A stretch of DNA of 22,808 nt from Ichthyophonus hoferi. Taxonomy: Eukaryota > Opisthokonta > Ichthyosporea > Ichthyophonida > Ichthyophonidae. A program made the translations under genes and the position numbers. Shown one piece after another: positions 9,466-22,500 of the stretch. The notes under the pieces are model-generated. The model saw nothing but the letters and a program-made list of their open reading frames with translations, was not told the DNA's origin and ran no database searches. The DNA is taken from positions 45,164 to 67,971 of the forward strand of contig NAOQ01000399.1 in assembly GCA_002751075.1 (NCBI GenBank). Reading direction: 5' to 3'. Position 1 is the stretch's first letter. Each line of letters begins with the position of its first letter.

Positions 9466-10274
9466 CCATATGTTACGCCAACGAAAAAGATTGATTCTTT
9501 GTCATTCAATTATGATTAGTTTGCTGATGCTTGAGATACTGAAATTCGGTAGTGATAAATATAACTGAATTAATCATACGCTTTTGCACTTTATTTTAGG
9601 ATTTTAGGATTTTCGCACCATGCATTATTTACGTATGTTTTTCTTATGGTTTTTATAGTAGAAAATATAAATTATTTGTTAATATAAATTCTTTGTATGA
9701 GTTAATAGAATCATGCCATAAATTAACAAAACACTATCACGACTACATTAAAATACCAAGTTTCAATTAAGCGATATTCTACAATTTTATTGGTAGAATA
9801 AATGCCACGTTCACGAATTATGATGCATGTCAGTAATGTCAGTATGTAAGCAGCAAATAGGATGATTTTAACGAATTTACCAAATTTACATAGTACAATA
9901 GTATAGATATGAAGATATAACGGAGTAATTCATCACATACTACCAAAATATTGCATTATATGAAATTTTTAATTTTTTAATACTTACATAAATTAAATTC
10001 ATTTAAACTTTTTTTTTAGCAGATCTTAGAGATATTTAATAAACTGAAAATACTTAATTAGTCATGCCACCTGCGAACTATAAAACCTAAATTTAAATAC
10101 ATTCCTGTGCCATGAGTCAGGCACTAAAAATCTTGAAACCGGACCAATCAGATGAAATTCCTACACACTTGCCAGTTCATGTTAATGACATTGTATATTT
10201 ATCCATTGATTAATATATTCTTAAAACGTTTATGTGATTGGTGAGTTGTATTACGAAGACATTTATAAAAAGAT

Positions 10275-10400
10275 ATATATACTAAATTATACTATACTAT
10301 TCTAGTCTATTCTACTCGAATCCATTACGTTCTACATTGTTCTATTTTACTCTATTCCATTCTATTCCATTCTATTCTATTCCATTATATTCTAATACTA
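10275..10400. repeat. TATTC pentanucleotide array
   Basis: TATTC/CATTC/TATAC pentamers run with a 5-bp period, best conserved at 10335-10385. Intergenic. Confidence 0.7.
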
Positions 10401-10724
10401 CTTATTGGACTACTCTGTAAACACTTCAGCGCTTCAGAATCATAAAAGGTACCGGACAAATAGGAAACAAGATAATAAACAGATTAGGATTTAGCCTTTT
10501 TTTGTGATAGAGTATATGAGATATATACTTTATATTAATTGGGTTATGACACAAAGTACATACAAAAGCTATTGTGATAAAACAAATAATTCAAAGAGGT
10601 AACTAAACGAATTGAGAAGCAATTATAATATAGAATATGGCAGAGCGCAGATATATCGTGTATTTAGTATATATATATTGGTGTAATAATATCCTACAAT
10701 ACAATGTAATAACAATAATCTGTT

Positions 10725-10860
10725 ATATTATGTGTATTGATATAATAGATTGAAGTATAATATCATACAACATAATGTAACATAATATAATATAATATCA
10801 TATAATGCAATAATATATATGATAAATAAGATAAGATAATATTGAGATATAAATATTAAA
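10725..10860. repeat. ATAAT pentanucleotide array
   Basis: ATAAT with variants CATAA, ACATA and GATAA recurs at a 5-bp period. Intergenic, no coding signal. Confidence 0.6.
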
Positions 10861-12697
10861 ATATTAAAAACTTTTACAAAATGGAAGAGAGAATAAGTTC
10901 ATATGTTTAACCTATTCCAATGACTGCCATAGTATATAAAAAATAATATAATTCGGTTACTAACTATTATAGAATGTATGATGTGTATTCTGGCTATTAT
11001 GCAATCTTCGTTTTCTATTACTGAGATTGGTTTATCAGAGAAATCTATTCTTACTCTGCGATAAACACTTGACTCTACACAATTGTACACATTAATACTT
11101 ATATAAATGAGCACATATATATAACTATATCGTTATCTTTATACACCTACATCTACACCTATACCTACAACTGTCTATACAATTGCGTGCCTACGTTGGC
11201 ATTCATATATATATATATATATACATAATGTAACATTCGACAGATATAGATACACATATACAGAGAACTACACAAGTTCATATATTTTATTATCCATACA
11301 CGGTCACATATTTTTACACAGTTACCTATGTATATAGTCCTATATATATCAGATATGTTTTCATGGTGGTCTTTAACTGTATTCGGGTCGTAACCATTAC
11401 GTTGCTGGTTAAACTAATACAGAAAAAATCTTGATCTTATTGCACAACACCAATGATGAAATATAATGCATTTTAATTCAAATAATTAATAAAGATTTCT
11501 TTTTGTGTGACTCCATAAATAGAATCTGTATAACTCAATGGAGTTTTTATATTTATTGACTGCATTTGCGTGATGATTAAAGTAACCATAATAGTGTATA
11601 ACGCTCCGCTTTATATTTTAAGTATATTGAATAGGGAAACAAATAATTTGGCTGTCATTTAAAAATTAAATATATTATAAAATTTAATCTCTTACTGTTA
11701 CTATATATTGAGTACAATAAATAATATTATTTCCCACATTAAATTTAAAGTCGCATTTATCTACGGATTTAAAATCAACTAAAACAGTAAAATTTGCTGA
11801 TACTCAACATAATATGATGGAATTCTATGAATGTGAATTATTAAGACTTATAGTGTTATATAATTTTCCTATTTCGATAACTGTAGTTTTAATTTTCACA
11901 TTATAATTTAAACTTCGATGTTAATAGGTCAGGTTTATGCTATATAATTTAATTCTTTGAGAGTCAGGCTGACCCCATATTGCATTACAGCTATAAGTAT
12001 CCTGTCAAATATCAAACTATTTAATCACTAAATATAAGAACCAAATTTTAATGCGTATGTCTTACTGGTATAAGTATATTCTAATGTAGTAAACATTATT
12101 ATTTAACTTATATCCTATCATGCTAGTTACGAAGTATATATTGATTTATATACTAATGTATTGGGTACTAATAGTATATATACATAAATATTTTACTGTA
12201 TTATTTATTACTAGCTAGCTTCCGAATACACCAAGGCGTTGTTTATTTATGTTTACTTATACACTAATAAGCTCGTTATTATTGATCTATTATATATTTT
12301 TCATTATATATGGTATATATACTATTTATATTATCGGACATATTAACATGAAGAAATTTAAATTTTGAGTTCTAGCTTAATGCTAAACAGTTTACATACA
12401 CAAATATGGGCATATAGATTATCTATCTAAGAATATATTAATAGCTATTTATTATTAATACCTATAATCTATATAAATAATAGCTAAAATATAAATCAAT
12501 AAAACCTTTATTATATAATAATAATACCTCTGCTGCTATATATTTATAATGCCTTTAATATATAGTAACAGCACCTATTATGTACCAATATAATTTATAT
12601 TATGTATTGAAATAGATTAATAATACCTACTATACATATTCATAATACATATAATACATATAAATAAATCCATTTCCTTACATAGATATATGGAAGC

Positions 12698-12805
12698 ATG
12701 GGCAAGGGAGGTGCGAACCAATCAAATCTCGGCATCGCAATAGATGACATCAGACCTCGTTGTCTATTGAATGACAATGAAATTAAAAACAAAACATGTT
12801 TTAAG
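12698..12805 (+). CDS. Candidate first exon of cystathionine gamma-synthase
   Basis: A GC-richer island in AT-rich DNA carries ATG at 12698 and 36 open codons (MGKGGANQSNLGIAIDDI and on) to AAG|GTAAAC at 12805. It ends in phase 0, which fits the phase-0 start of the first well-supported exon at 13509. A shorter alternative starts at ATG 12690 and ends at GAG|GTGCGA after seven codons, also phase 0. Yeast STR2 has only about eight residues before the matching GES/GAP motif, so the shorter form is closer in length and the longer has the better donor. Neither peptide resembles a known leader, so the true start remains open. Confidence 0.35.
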
Positions 12806-13114
12806 GTAAACCATCTACTGTGCCTTATATCTCTGATTAAAATTTATTTTCAAATCCTGGTATGTCTATTTATTTAATATATATATAATAACGTCATCTG
12901 TAGTATAGTGAATACACTATACTTTATATTATAGATCTCATAATACTAAAATATAAAAACTAATTATGATTGGGATAACAATAAATTAGTAATGATTACC
13001 TTTCAGTTTGTGTAATAAAACTTAAATTAATTGGAGCAACAGTCATATAACTATTATACTATTATAATTTATTTTAAATTTTAAATATATAAATTATATT
13101 ATATTATATCATAA

Positions 13115-13530
13115 CATAGCTTGCATTGGACCAATATGACGTATAGTGATACGTCATACCATCTAACTCACGAATCAAGACACATACTCAATCAATTATG
13201 GGATCATGTTAATTTATGTCATATCTTATGTGTTTGTAGCCTGTCCAATCATAGTAGTGTTTTTTATATAGTGGATGAATGGTATAGGGCACCATTAGAG
13301 TATAAACCAGTAGCACCTAAAATGTCATATAATCACAAATATAATTGAAGAATAGAAAACAATTGTAAAACTAATATACTATAATTAAATATGTTTAAAG
13401 TTTGATCATATAAATTAATCCATATCATATAATATCGTCACTATAGCATTCAATGGATCAATCATACATACGTGATACCAACTAAACCACGAATCAAAAC
13501 CCACACAGGTAATTAATCAATTAGGGGCAC
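13115..13530 (+). repeat. Duplicated acceptor region of the first CGS exon
   Basis: About 80 bp at 13119-13200 resemble 13446-13526. Shared blocks are ACGTSATACCAWCTAA, CACGAATCAA (13169 and 13488) and ATCAATTA (13191 and 13516). The offset shifts from 319 to 325, so the copy has a small indel. The second copy contains the exon's acceptor. The first copy reads no cystathionine gamma-synthase sequence and is a decoy. Confidence 0.6.
13137..13156. promoter_or_regulatory. CRE-like perfect inverted repeat
   Basis: TGACGTAT and ATACGTCA, 8-bp arms, flank AGTG. TGACGT half-sites are typical of ATF/CREB-class bZIP proteins. The site lies about 330 bp before the first well-supported CGS exon, just after a CCAAT. 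It could be a promoter element if transcription starts nearby, or an intronic site. Confidence 0.35.
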
Positions 13531-16500
13531 CAATCCCATCCAGCCTTCATGCAGTGTCTGTGTGCTTACCTAAATGGAAGGATAATGTGGATTATGAAGA
13601 GGGCGCAGAACGTGTACATAATGTTTTGATTGGTGGATACCCTCGCTTCTGTTTTCACCCTACGGTAATGGAGGTAGGTGGTCTAGGTTTTGTATTGTTA
13701 TAGGTTAGTTATGTTAGAGTTGCATAGTATATTATACTATATTATACTATATCATACTATATTATATTTTATGATACGGTATTATACTGTATTATACTAT
13801 ACTATACTATACCATACTATATTATACCATATCATCCTCTATTATACTGTCTTATAATATATTATACGACAGAATACTATTTTATACTATTGCTCTAATT
13901 CTATATATAAGCACCGTTTTATTACGGTCTGATAATATGGTATACCAAAATGTCTCGTGGTATTAATATTACTATAGATTGTGTTTAACCAATTTTTTAA
14001 ATAATTATGACTTAGTAGTTCTCATATTATATAAAATGTATAGGGCTCAGATTATAAACATAAGTACACCTCATAGAGGCGAAAAAAAATTAAATAATGG
14101 TATTTTAATAATTTGTTTTAACTGGCCGATTTAATTATTTCCCTTCAATTAATTAAGAAGGACCAGTAGTATAGTTATATATAATTTAATCAAGACACCG
14201 ATTAAACAAGGATTTAATGTGTTGTTATATATGATAATTAAAATAAGTATTTCTCAATTCATGCATCAATCTGTTATTGACTTAATACATAGCCAATAAT
14301 GTACCTTTATTATTTGTATTCAAGATATGCTATTATATTAATTTAAAATACTTTAACTGTAATTGTTTTGTTTAATTCATGTACAATGGATATTTATACG
14401 TGTATTAACACTTATCTGCGACTCCTCTCATCACCCTCTCTGCTTCTTCTTCCTCTCTCTCTCCTAGCTCTTTCATCAGTGTTATAGACTCTACGGTAAA
14501 GAGGGAGAGATGTGTATTACCTTCCCTTCGTTAGCAGTGGCCAAACAGTGCGTGCAGTTTATGAATCAATGCAATACTGCCAGTGGAAATAAATATTTTC
14601 ATACAAACAGTATTAGACTGCATTCCCATGTATGTTATTAGAAACTGTGACTGATTTTATAATATAATATAATACAACATAATATATTATAATATAATAC
14701 CATATAATGTAATATCATAAAACATAATGCAATATAATACAATATAATATAGAATAATCTAATATAATACACCATAATAATATAATATACTATAATAGTA
14801 TGAAATAACAAAGTATAATAGATGGGATGTGAGCAATATTCTATTAAGACCTAAATCAGGAACGTTCCAGTCCTACTTATGCTTCATATTTTTAATTTGT
14901 ATTGGTATATGGTAATACTGTTGTTTTGCCTATATTTATAGGTATATTATTACTTTATATATTAAAATTATTATTATTATTATTATTACTATTATTGTTG
15001 TTGCTATCCTTATTATTATCATTACTATGGCATTATTACTATTAAAATTGTAAATAACATATTATCAATTTAACCTATTACATAGCATGGTTTAATTTGA
15101 CTTTCTCCTAATAAATACCCCTTTCCTGTTTTTATAGGTCTATAATATTTGTGTAGTACTATTCCCTGAATCAGCAATGCCTTTAGCAAAGAGCTTTTGG
15201 CAACACTCGGGTACGTATCTTTCATTTAAACTCGGTATTTTAGGTTTTTTCTTCTATGTTAACCTTTATAGTTTCCTATATATATATTACAGCTAATTTC
15301 CTAAGTAATTGTCTGAACTCTTTGATCTCATTCGCGTATAGAGCTAATATTCCAATTGAAATACTTAAATTAATTAATAATTGATTAGACAGTAATTTAT
15401 GAGATAATAATACCCATACCAAACACATTTAAGTTTGGGCTTATATATATATACAATTGATTAACTTTAAGGTTAACTAATAGAGCCATACATAAGGATT
15501 TTGTTTCCTCACAACTGATTACAAAATACCAGAATTAATATATCCACATACTAGAATACGTTATATATATGTGTGTGTGAAATACGCTAGAAAGCTACAT
15601 GTGATACTATAATATACTAGTTGGTTGGCATTAACAATTGTGTACCCAATTTGCTTTTTAAAAACCAACTCTGTGAGGTAAACGTAGGTAGTTGTAATTG
15701 ATATTTCAACTCTCAGGATACCTCCATTCTCATACAATGGCGTTAATTGGCTTATTATAATTTATTTGAAATATTATAAAATGCAATACATTAGTGATAT
15801 TCTTCTGCATTAGGCAGTATAAGGCTTAAATTACTGTTATTATTATACATTTCAGTTATAATTCCTTAATTAACTACAGCATATAGTCATATAATGGAAT
15901 ATATCATATAAAGAAGTTACTTATCCAATCATAATATTTTTATAATATTATTATAGTTGTTTGATTGGGTATATGATAATTGTATTGGATATGTGTTTTA
16001 TTATACCAATAGGGAATGAGGTACAAATTAAAAAGGAGGTCAAATGAAATGACAGTTGTAGAGTATATTACTATAATAATTTGATGAGATGATAGTATGA
16101 TAGTATGTAGTATGAAGGTATGCATGGTCATGGTAGTATAGATGATTGTATGGTATATGTATACATAGAAAGAACCAATAAGAGGCCATGTATAATACTG
16201 GAATTGAATGAAAAACAACCAATAGAAAGAGAAAACATGTCTAAGTGTTGCAAGGGATAGTGCACAAAGAGTGGGTAGAATAGGAAGAGTATAAATATGA
16301 CCAGGATAAAGATATATCATATCGAAGTGTGAATAGAGAACGAAGGAACAAAGGAAATGAATAGAGAGAGAGAAAGAGAGCTATATAGAAAGATGTTATA
16401 TACGTCGCTTTATTTGGGATAATATAATACCATATAATATACTCTGATATGATATGATGTCATATAATATAATATAAGGTAATATAATGTAATACAAGAT

Positions 16501-19500
16501 AATGCAATACAATATAATATAATATAATGTAATAGAGAATAGAATATAATGTAATATAATATAATATAATATACACCATTAAATATTGTTTCTGGTCTTC
16601 TTATACGAAGATCTTATTGGTTAGATTAATATCAGAGTCAATCAATGACAATAAGATGTCATAGTATAGTTTAGTATAGTATAGTATAGTATAATATAGA
16701 ATAGTATAGTATATTATAGCGTGGTATGATATAGTATAGGATGGTATAATATGGGATGGTATAAGATAGAATAGTATATTATAGTATAGTCCAGTATAGT
16801 ACAATCACATGACTAATCCAAATATTTTATTGGATTAATATTATATATAGGGGAAATAGTCTCCTCTCGATTGGCAGTAGCAGTTCTTAATTGCAGTGAA
16901 TCATCGGATAGTGATACTACTTTAAAATCCCTGGAAGGGCAGTATGGTATGCATGTATTATGTACTGTTGTTATTGTGATTGTGTACTACCTTTTCCCTT
17001 AGAGCCTATAATAGTACTATGCATACTATTATATTATTATATCACTATGGCAATATGCTGTCATATATTCTATTATACTATCACCCTACTAGAGTATTAT
17101 ACTATTGCACTAGTATATATACTATCATTATCATAATTGCATAATCACGTATTATTATATCATCGTATTATTATAGTAATATACTATTATGTATACTAGA
17201 ATACTGTAATATCCTGCTACCACACTACCATACCATCATACCATCATACTGTTATACTATCATACTATATTACCAGACCACCATACTAAAATACTATCAT
17301 ACTATCATACAACCATAATATCCCACTACCATACCTACATACCATCATGTGCTCTTATATTACCGTACTTTTGTACTATCATACTACCATAGTATTTTAC
17401 CATTATACTATTATACTGTGATACTCTCATACTACTATTCTATTTTACTATTATACTACTATACTATTATGCTATTGTACTACTATTCTATTATACTATC
17501 ATATTACTATACTATCATACTATCATATTACTATACTATTAGACTACCATACTACATTACTATCATACTACCATGCATGCATCTATACCCATCAATAATC
17601 CAATGTATTTATATTTTAAACCTAGTCGGTTATATTCTGTAGTAATTGTATTTTAAAGTATTTTTTGTTAAGAAGTGTTTACGTAATGTGTTTATTATAA
17701 AAGTAAGCTTGTATTGGTTGGCAAGTAAATATAAACCAAATACCTATAGACCCCCCATAAGTGTATTTACTGTATCTATTTATTATATACACTTGATATT
17801 TGTAGTTATTATGTATTTATTGTATACACTTGCTATAGACAGTTATTATGAATTTATTATATGTACTGTTTATATATACTTATTATGTATTTTTTATATA
17901 TATTTATTGTATATTATATATATTATATTTTTATTGCATACTATATATATATTATATTTACAAATATACTATGTACTATACATACTGTACATTTAAGTTT
18001 TATCTCTTTGAATAAAGTAAAAATCCATTCGCCTGTGTATTTAGTATTAAATATACAGTTATAATTAGCCAATAATAAAGCTCTTTGAAGCAGGGCGACC
18101 AACGAGTTTCTACATTGATAGGACTAAGAATGCCATACAATGCAGAATTGCCTCTCTTTATAATGAAGTATGTCAACTAAGAATCAATTGATTCACTCTT
18201 TAATTTATTTTTTATAATTTATAATTTTTATTATTACTTGTGTAGCTTTACTGTCATTAATGTCATTTTGAGTTATTATATATTAATTTATTATAATACA
18301 TGTTATTATATTATGTTAAATAATGTTATGTTATGTTATATTATGTTATGTTGTGTTGTAATGTAATGTATTGTAGTGTAATGTATCATATTTTATTGCA
18401 TTGTATTATATTATCTTTAATGGTAGGTTATTTTTTTTTGTTTCATATTATTGTAGTGTAATATATATATTGGATTATATTTTATTAATGAAAATATCAT
18501 TAATTTTTACTATATTATTCAGTGTTTATTTTAACTTTCAAGGTTTCTATGACACGTTTTCATTTCTTTTTCTTTATTTATTTGATTTACTCTCTTTCCT
18601 ATATTCCATTTTGTTTCTATTCTATTATATTCTATTCATGTGTGTTTCTGTCTGCTTCTTTTTCTTTATTTTTCTTTATTTATTGCAGGATATTGAGAAC
18701 GTATTTCTCTTCCCCTGCGGTATGAGTGTTATATATAATATACACAGAGTTCTTCTAAATTCCCACCCAGAAAGGCAAGAATCTCTTATGGTACTGGCTT
18801 GACTTTATTTTTATTTCATTTTGCTATTAGACTGCTTTAATATAATATAATAGAGGACAAGATAGAATAAGGTAGTACAAAACAAAGATAAGATATGCTA
18901 ATATACTCTAATATAATCATGTACAATACATCCATCACAAATTATAGTTGTATTAAACAGTGAATTGTTTTATTTTTAGTTAAATACCTATGCCAATTCT
19001 ATGCAATCTAATATAATATAATCCAATCTAATCTGATATACTATAATATCCAATTACAATATATCTTTACTACAGGAAATCGGTTATGGTTGGATTTCCT
19101 TATTTAGATACCCTTAAAATCTTGCAAAAGTTTGGGCCAGGCTGTCATCTATTGGCTGATGGGAATGATGTAAGTCTTTTGTGAACCAATTATGTATTAG
19201 TATGTAATCTTTAACTTAATCAAATCAACTGGTAGATTTAACCTAATTTATAATTTGATCACCTGCCTTTGCAGCTATATTTTAGTTCATATTTGTACAT
19301 TAAATAATGTATCTTTATCTCTTTAGTATATATATATATGCATTCATTTATGTAGGTGTGTATTAGTTTACCGAAATACATGATATATACATATAGCTAA
19401 TATACAAAATTACATAATAGCCAAGTATACATAGAGAGAGATAATGCGTGTCCATATATGTTTTGATACATAATATAGAAATAAACCTATAATATTCACG

Positions 19501-22500
19501 TCTATACACCTATGGCATATAACACGCATATATATATAATGTGTAAAGCATACACATAATATGATTGGATGCACGGATCATAGATTAGCCCTTGATCAAA
19601 TGATATCAACGCTTGATGAAAGTTATATTTGATCAACTATGACCTTAACCAATCAATTAGTCCTGCCATTATCAATCTATATCGAAAGAGGTCGAATCCG
19701 GGCTTTCACATTGGTTCAGTGAATCATACGGGTGTGTAGCTATATAAGGGTATAACATAACTACTATTACACGCTATTGACCCAATACATTTGGTGCAGA
19801 TAGCCAAATTAAGTACAATTACAATAAAACCAATAAGGTACCAATAAATATGGTTTATCCCATATATGAACCAAATAAGCAAAATAATGTTTGCACTTAA
19901 TTCCTTACAAAATATTCAAATCAATTGCTAGATTAATTAGACATTCACTTAGACAAGCCAGTGGATCCATAGTAACTTTAACATTGATGCAAAATAACTG
20001 CCGCTATCTTTAATATTCTCTATCTAGTTACTGGTATCTTAATGTCATGTACACTTTTACTATAAAATCATTTCCCTATATCAATTGTGATTTATTTATG
20101 TCTTTCTTATTTTACTAATCCCACTTACCTATCTACTTACTCAATCACGCACATACTTCCATTCTCTCTTTCGTTATTTCTGTAACAACTCCTTATGCTT
20201 GTTATACTTTTTAGATACATATATATACTGTTTATATTCTCACTATACTACCTTTCTAAGTATGTTCAATTTTTTGATTACATACACTTATGCTATCTTT
20301 CTTTCTCTATATCTATACCATATTTTTCTCCAATATCTTTCTATCTGTATCTCTATACATGTTATAGGTCTCTATTTATCATTTGTAATGATCTTAGATA
20401 TATTTCCTTTTCTATTCAAATTTATTTATTTATCGTCTTTCTCTACCCCTATCTATCACCTCTATCTTCAGAATGATATTATACAACTAGAGACCATATT
20501 AAAAACAGAGAATATACTAGCAGTTTTCTGTGAATTTCCATCCAACCCACTCTTAACAAGGTAATTTCCAAAAGCAAACTGGGGTTTATACATGGTAATC
20601 AGATGTAATTTCATTTTTAATTCTATTATATGGTATCTTTATTAGCACATGTAAAATTTAGCATATAGAGTAAACGTTTTGTATTAACCATATTTTCTAT
20701 TCTCTATTATGTGAGAAGTAGTTAATATAATTAGTAATTAATATGCACTAATTAATATATTAATATATAAGAGTAAAATTACTATACTAAGCATAATTAA
20801 TATTAGGAGCAATTAATATTATTTGGTTAATGTAACAAGGCTTTAAAATTTTTAAATGGACACAATATAAGTTATGGTATATAATATATGTTGTATATCC
20901 TTGTGGAATATAATAAATGCAGATGTAGATAAAACGGATTGCTGTATATGAAGGATTACATAGAATATTTTAATATATGATACAATATTTTATTGCATGG
21001 TATGATATGGCATTGTATTTTATGATATTATATTATATTATATGGTATTATATTATATTGTATTATATTATATACTTTCATATTATATGCTATTATATTA
21101 TATTATATTATGTTATATTTTGCTTTATTGCTATATTATAGTATATGTTATTATATTATATGTTATTAAATTATATGTTCTTATACTATATTATATTGTA
21201 AAGCATACACATACATGTAGACCCGCGTACATATATATAATAATGAATAACTATATATACATGACACTAATACCAACCAATACAAATGTAGCCCTGATCT
21301 ACAGAAACTGAGCTCATTGAGCAAGAAGCATGGTTTTCCATTGGTGGTAGACGATACGCTAGGAATATACTGTGTTCAAGTCAACCAGGTAGGTTAAATA
21401 TAGACGTCAATCATAGTGTCTGCATATATTAAATTTTTAGTGCTAACTTTCTATTGGTCACGGCATTAAATAATTATTTTGATTAAGAGTTATTTATGGA
21501 AACATAATTTAGGTTCTTTTCAATTACTTTAATGTTTGTTTAGTTTAGCTATTATATAAAAGGCTGGTAATAAAATTATTTGCATAGGTAAGGTAACTTA
21601 AGTAAAGTAACTGAATACCAGGTAGGAAGTACAATATGACACAGATATGGTAAATTGTATTTACCATGTGTGATAAACCGTAAATAGTACTTACCCTGCT
21701 CCAGAGCATTGATTTTATTGAATTGTAAATCATGAGGATAGTGCCCTCTTAAATAGATTAGATGATATATTAATATCCTATTCTTGGACTCTTTTTATAG
21801 GTGGTTTTTAATTAGATGTTTGCTAATGTTAATTAATTAACCTTGTCTAAATTACTAAGGAATAATAAATAACACATGCCATAACTGAGAGGGCTATATA
21901 TAGACGTAGCTGAATGATAATCATGATTGGACAATCTGAGGTTAAGTGTGATTCGTTAAGTTGATTGGCTTATAAAGGTATGGTTAAGATGTACAAGGAA
22001 GGATGGATATTATATAGCATATAGTTGTATCTATCTATAAAGTATATAAGGGCTTGTATTTGCGCACATATATATATATATATTATATATACTATACATA
22101 ATACATACATACATACATACATACAGATTGCGGATATTGTAGTAACCAGTCTGACTAAGACGTTCTCAGGGGCCAGTGATGTCATGGGTGGAAGGTAAAT
22201 TTATATCCTATGTGATTCGTAGGCCACTGGCACACCTATATATTATACTTATATATCCTATAATCTGATTTATTCTTTTGTTTCCTTCTTTCTAATCAGT
22301 TATATGTGAAAAAGAATTACGTATGTGTATATATATATAATACTAATGACAAAGTACCATTAACCCCCAAAGACTGCATACGAAGGTTATAAACATACTA
22401 ATATACTTTTTATTTTATATCCTTATTAACAATAGACACTTCTCTATTTTGTTTTTGTTTTTTTTATTGTGCTGCTATGTAAAGAATCTCACCCTCTCTC

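Larger units (their letters stand above)
9466..12689. other. Divergent intergenic region, no gene supported
   Basis: About 3.2 kb separate the two divergent genes. The region is AT-rich with two pentamer arrays and an (AT)n run near 11203-11223. A 71-codon minus-strand open frame (11114-10899) includes RVRIDFSDKPISVIENEDC, which is somewhat protein-like. It has no splice partner or start context, so I do not call it a gene. Confidence 0.4.

Noticed and set aside
13121-13348. 75-codon frame as the CGS N-terminus
   Set aside because: It lies over the decoy acceptor copy, has no CGS motif and its end does not join the first well-supported exon.
17190-17580. CRISPR-like regular repeats
   Set aside because: The units are contiguous 8-mers without unique spacers, and the genome is eukaryotic.
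15940-18064. Several long Tyr/Leu/Ile-rich open frames on both strands, resembling membrane proteins
   Set aside because: They run through pentamer and octamer arrays or AT-rich intron DNA of the CGS gene. The sequence is repeat translation, with no start or splice context.
18786-18800. GT donor at 18791 for CGS exon 6
   Set aside because: It leaves phase 0 while exon 7 needs two carried bases, so the conserved GFPYLDTL frame would be lost.
18401-18802. 133-codon open frame as a separate gene
   Set aside because: Only its end (from 18689) is real, as CGS exon 6. The Phe/Leu-rich upstream part is the intron's pyrimidine tract.
19685-19705. tRNA-like B box (GGTCGAATCC)
   Set aside because: One base short of the consensus, and neither an A box nor a cloverleaf could be found upstream.
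20195-20564. Hydrophobic frames leading into CGS exon 8
   Set aside because: The part before 20472 is a long pyrimidine-rich intron end; only the segment after CAG matches the enzyme.
21042-21311. 89-codon Tyr-rich frame
   Set aside because: Translation of the TATTA array. The real exon 9 starts at 21292 in a different frame.
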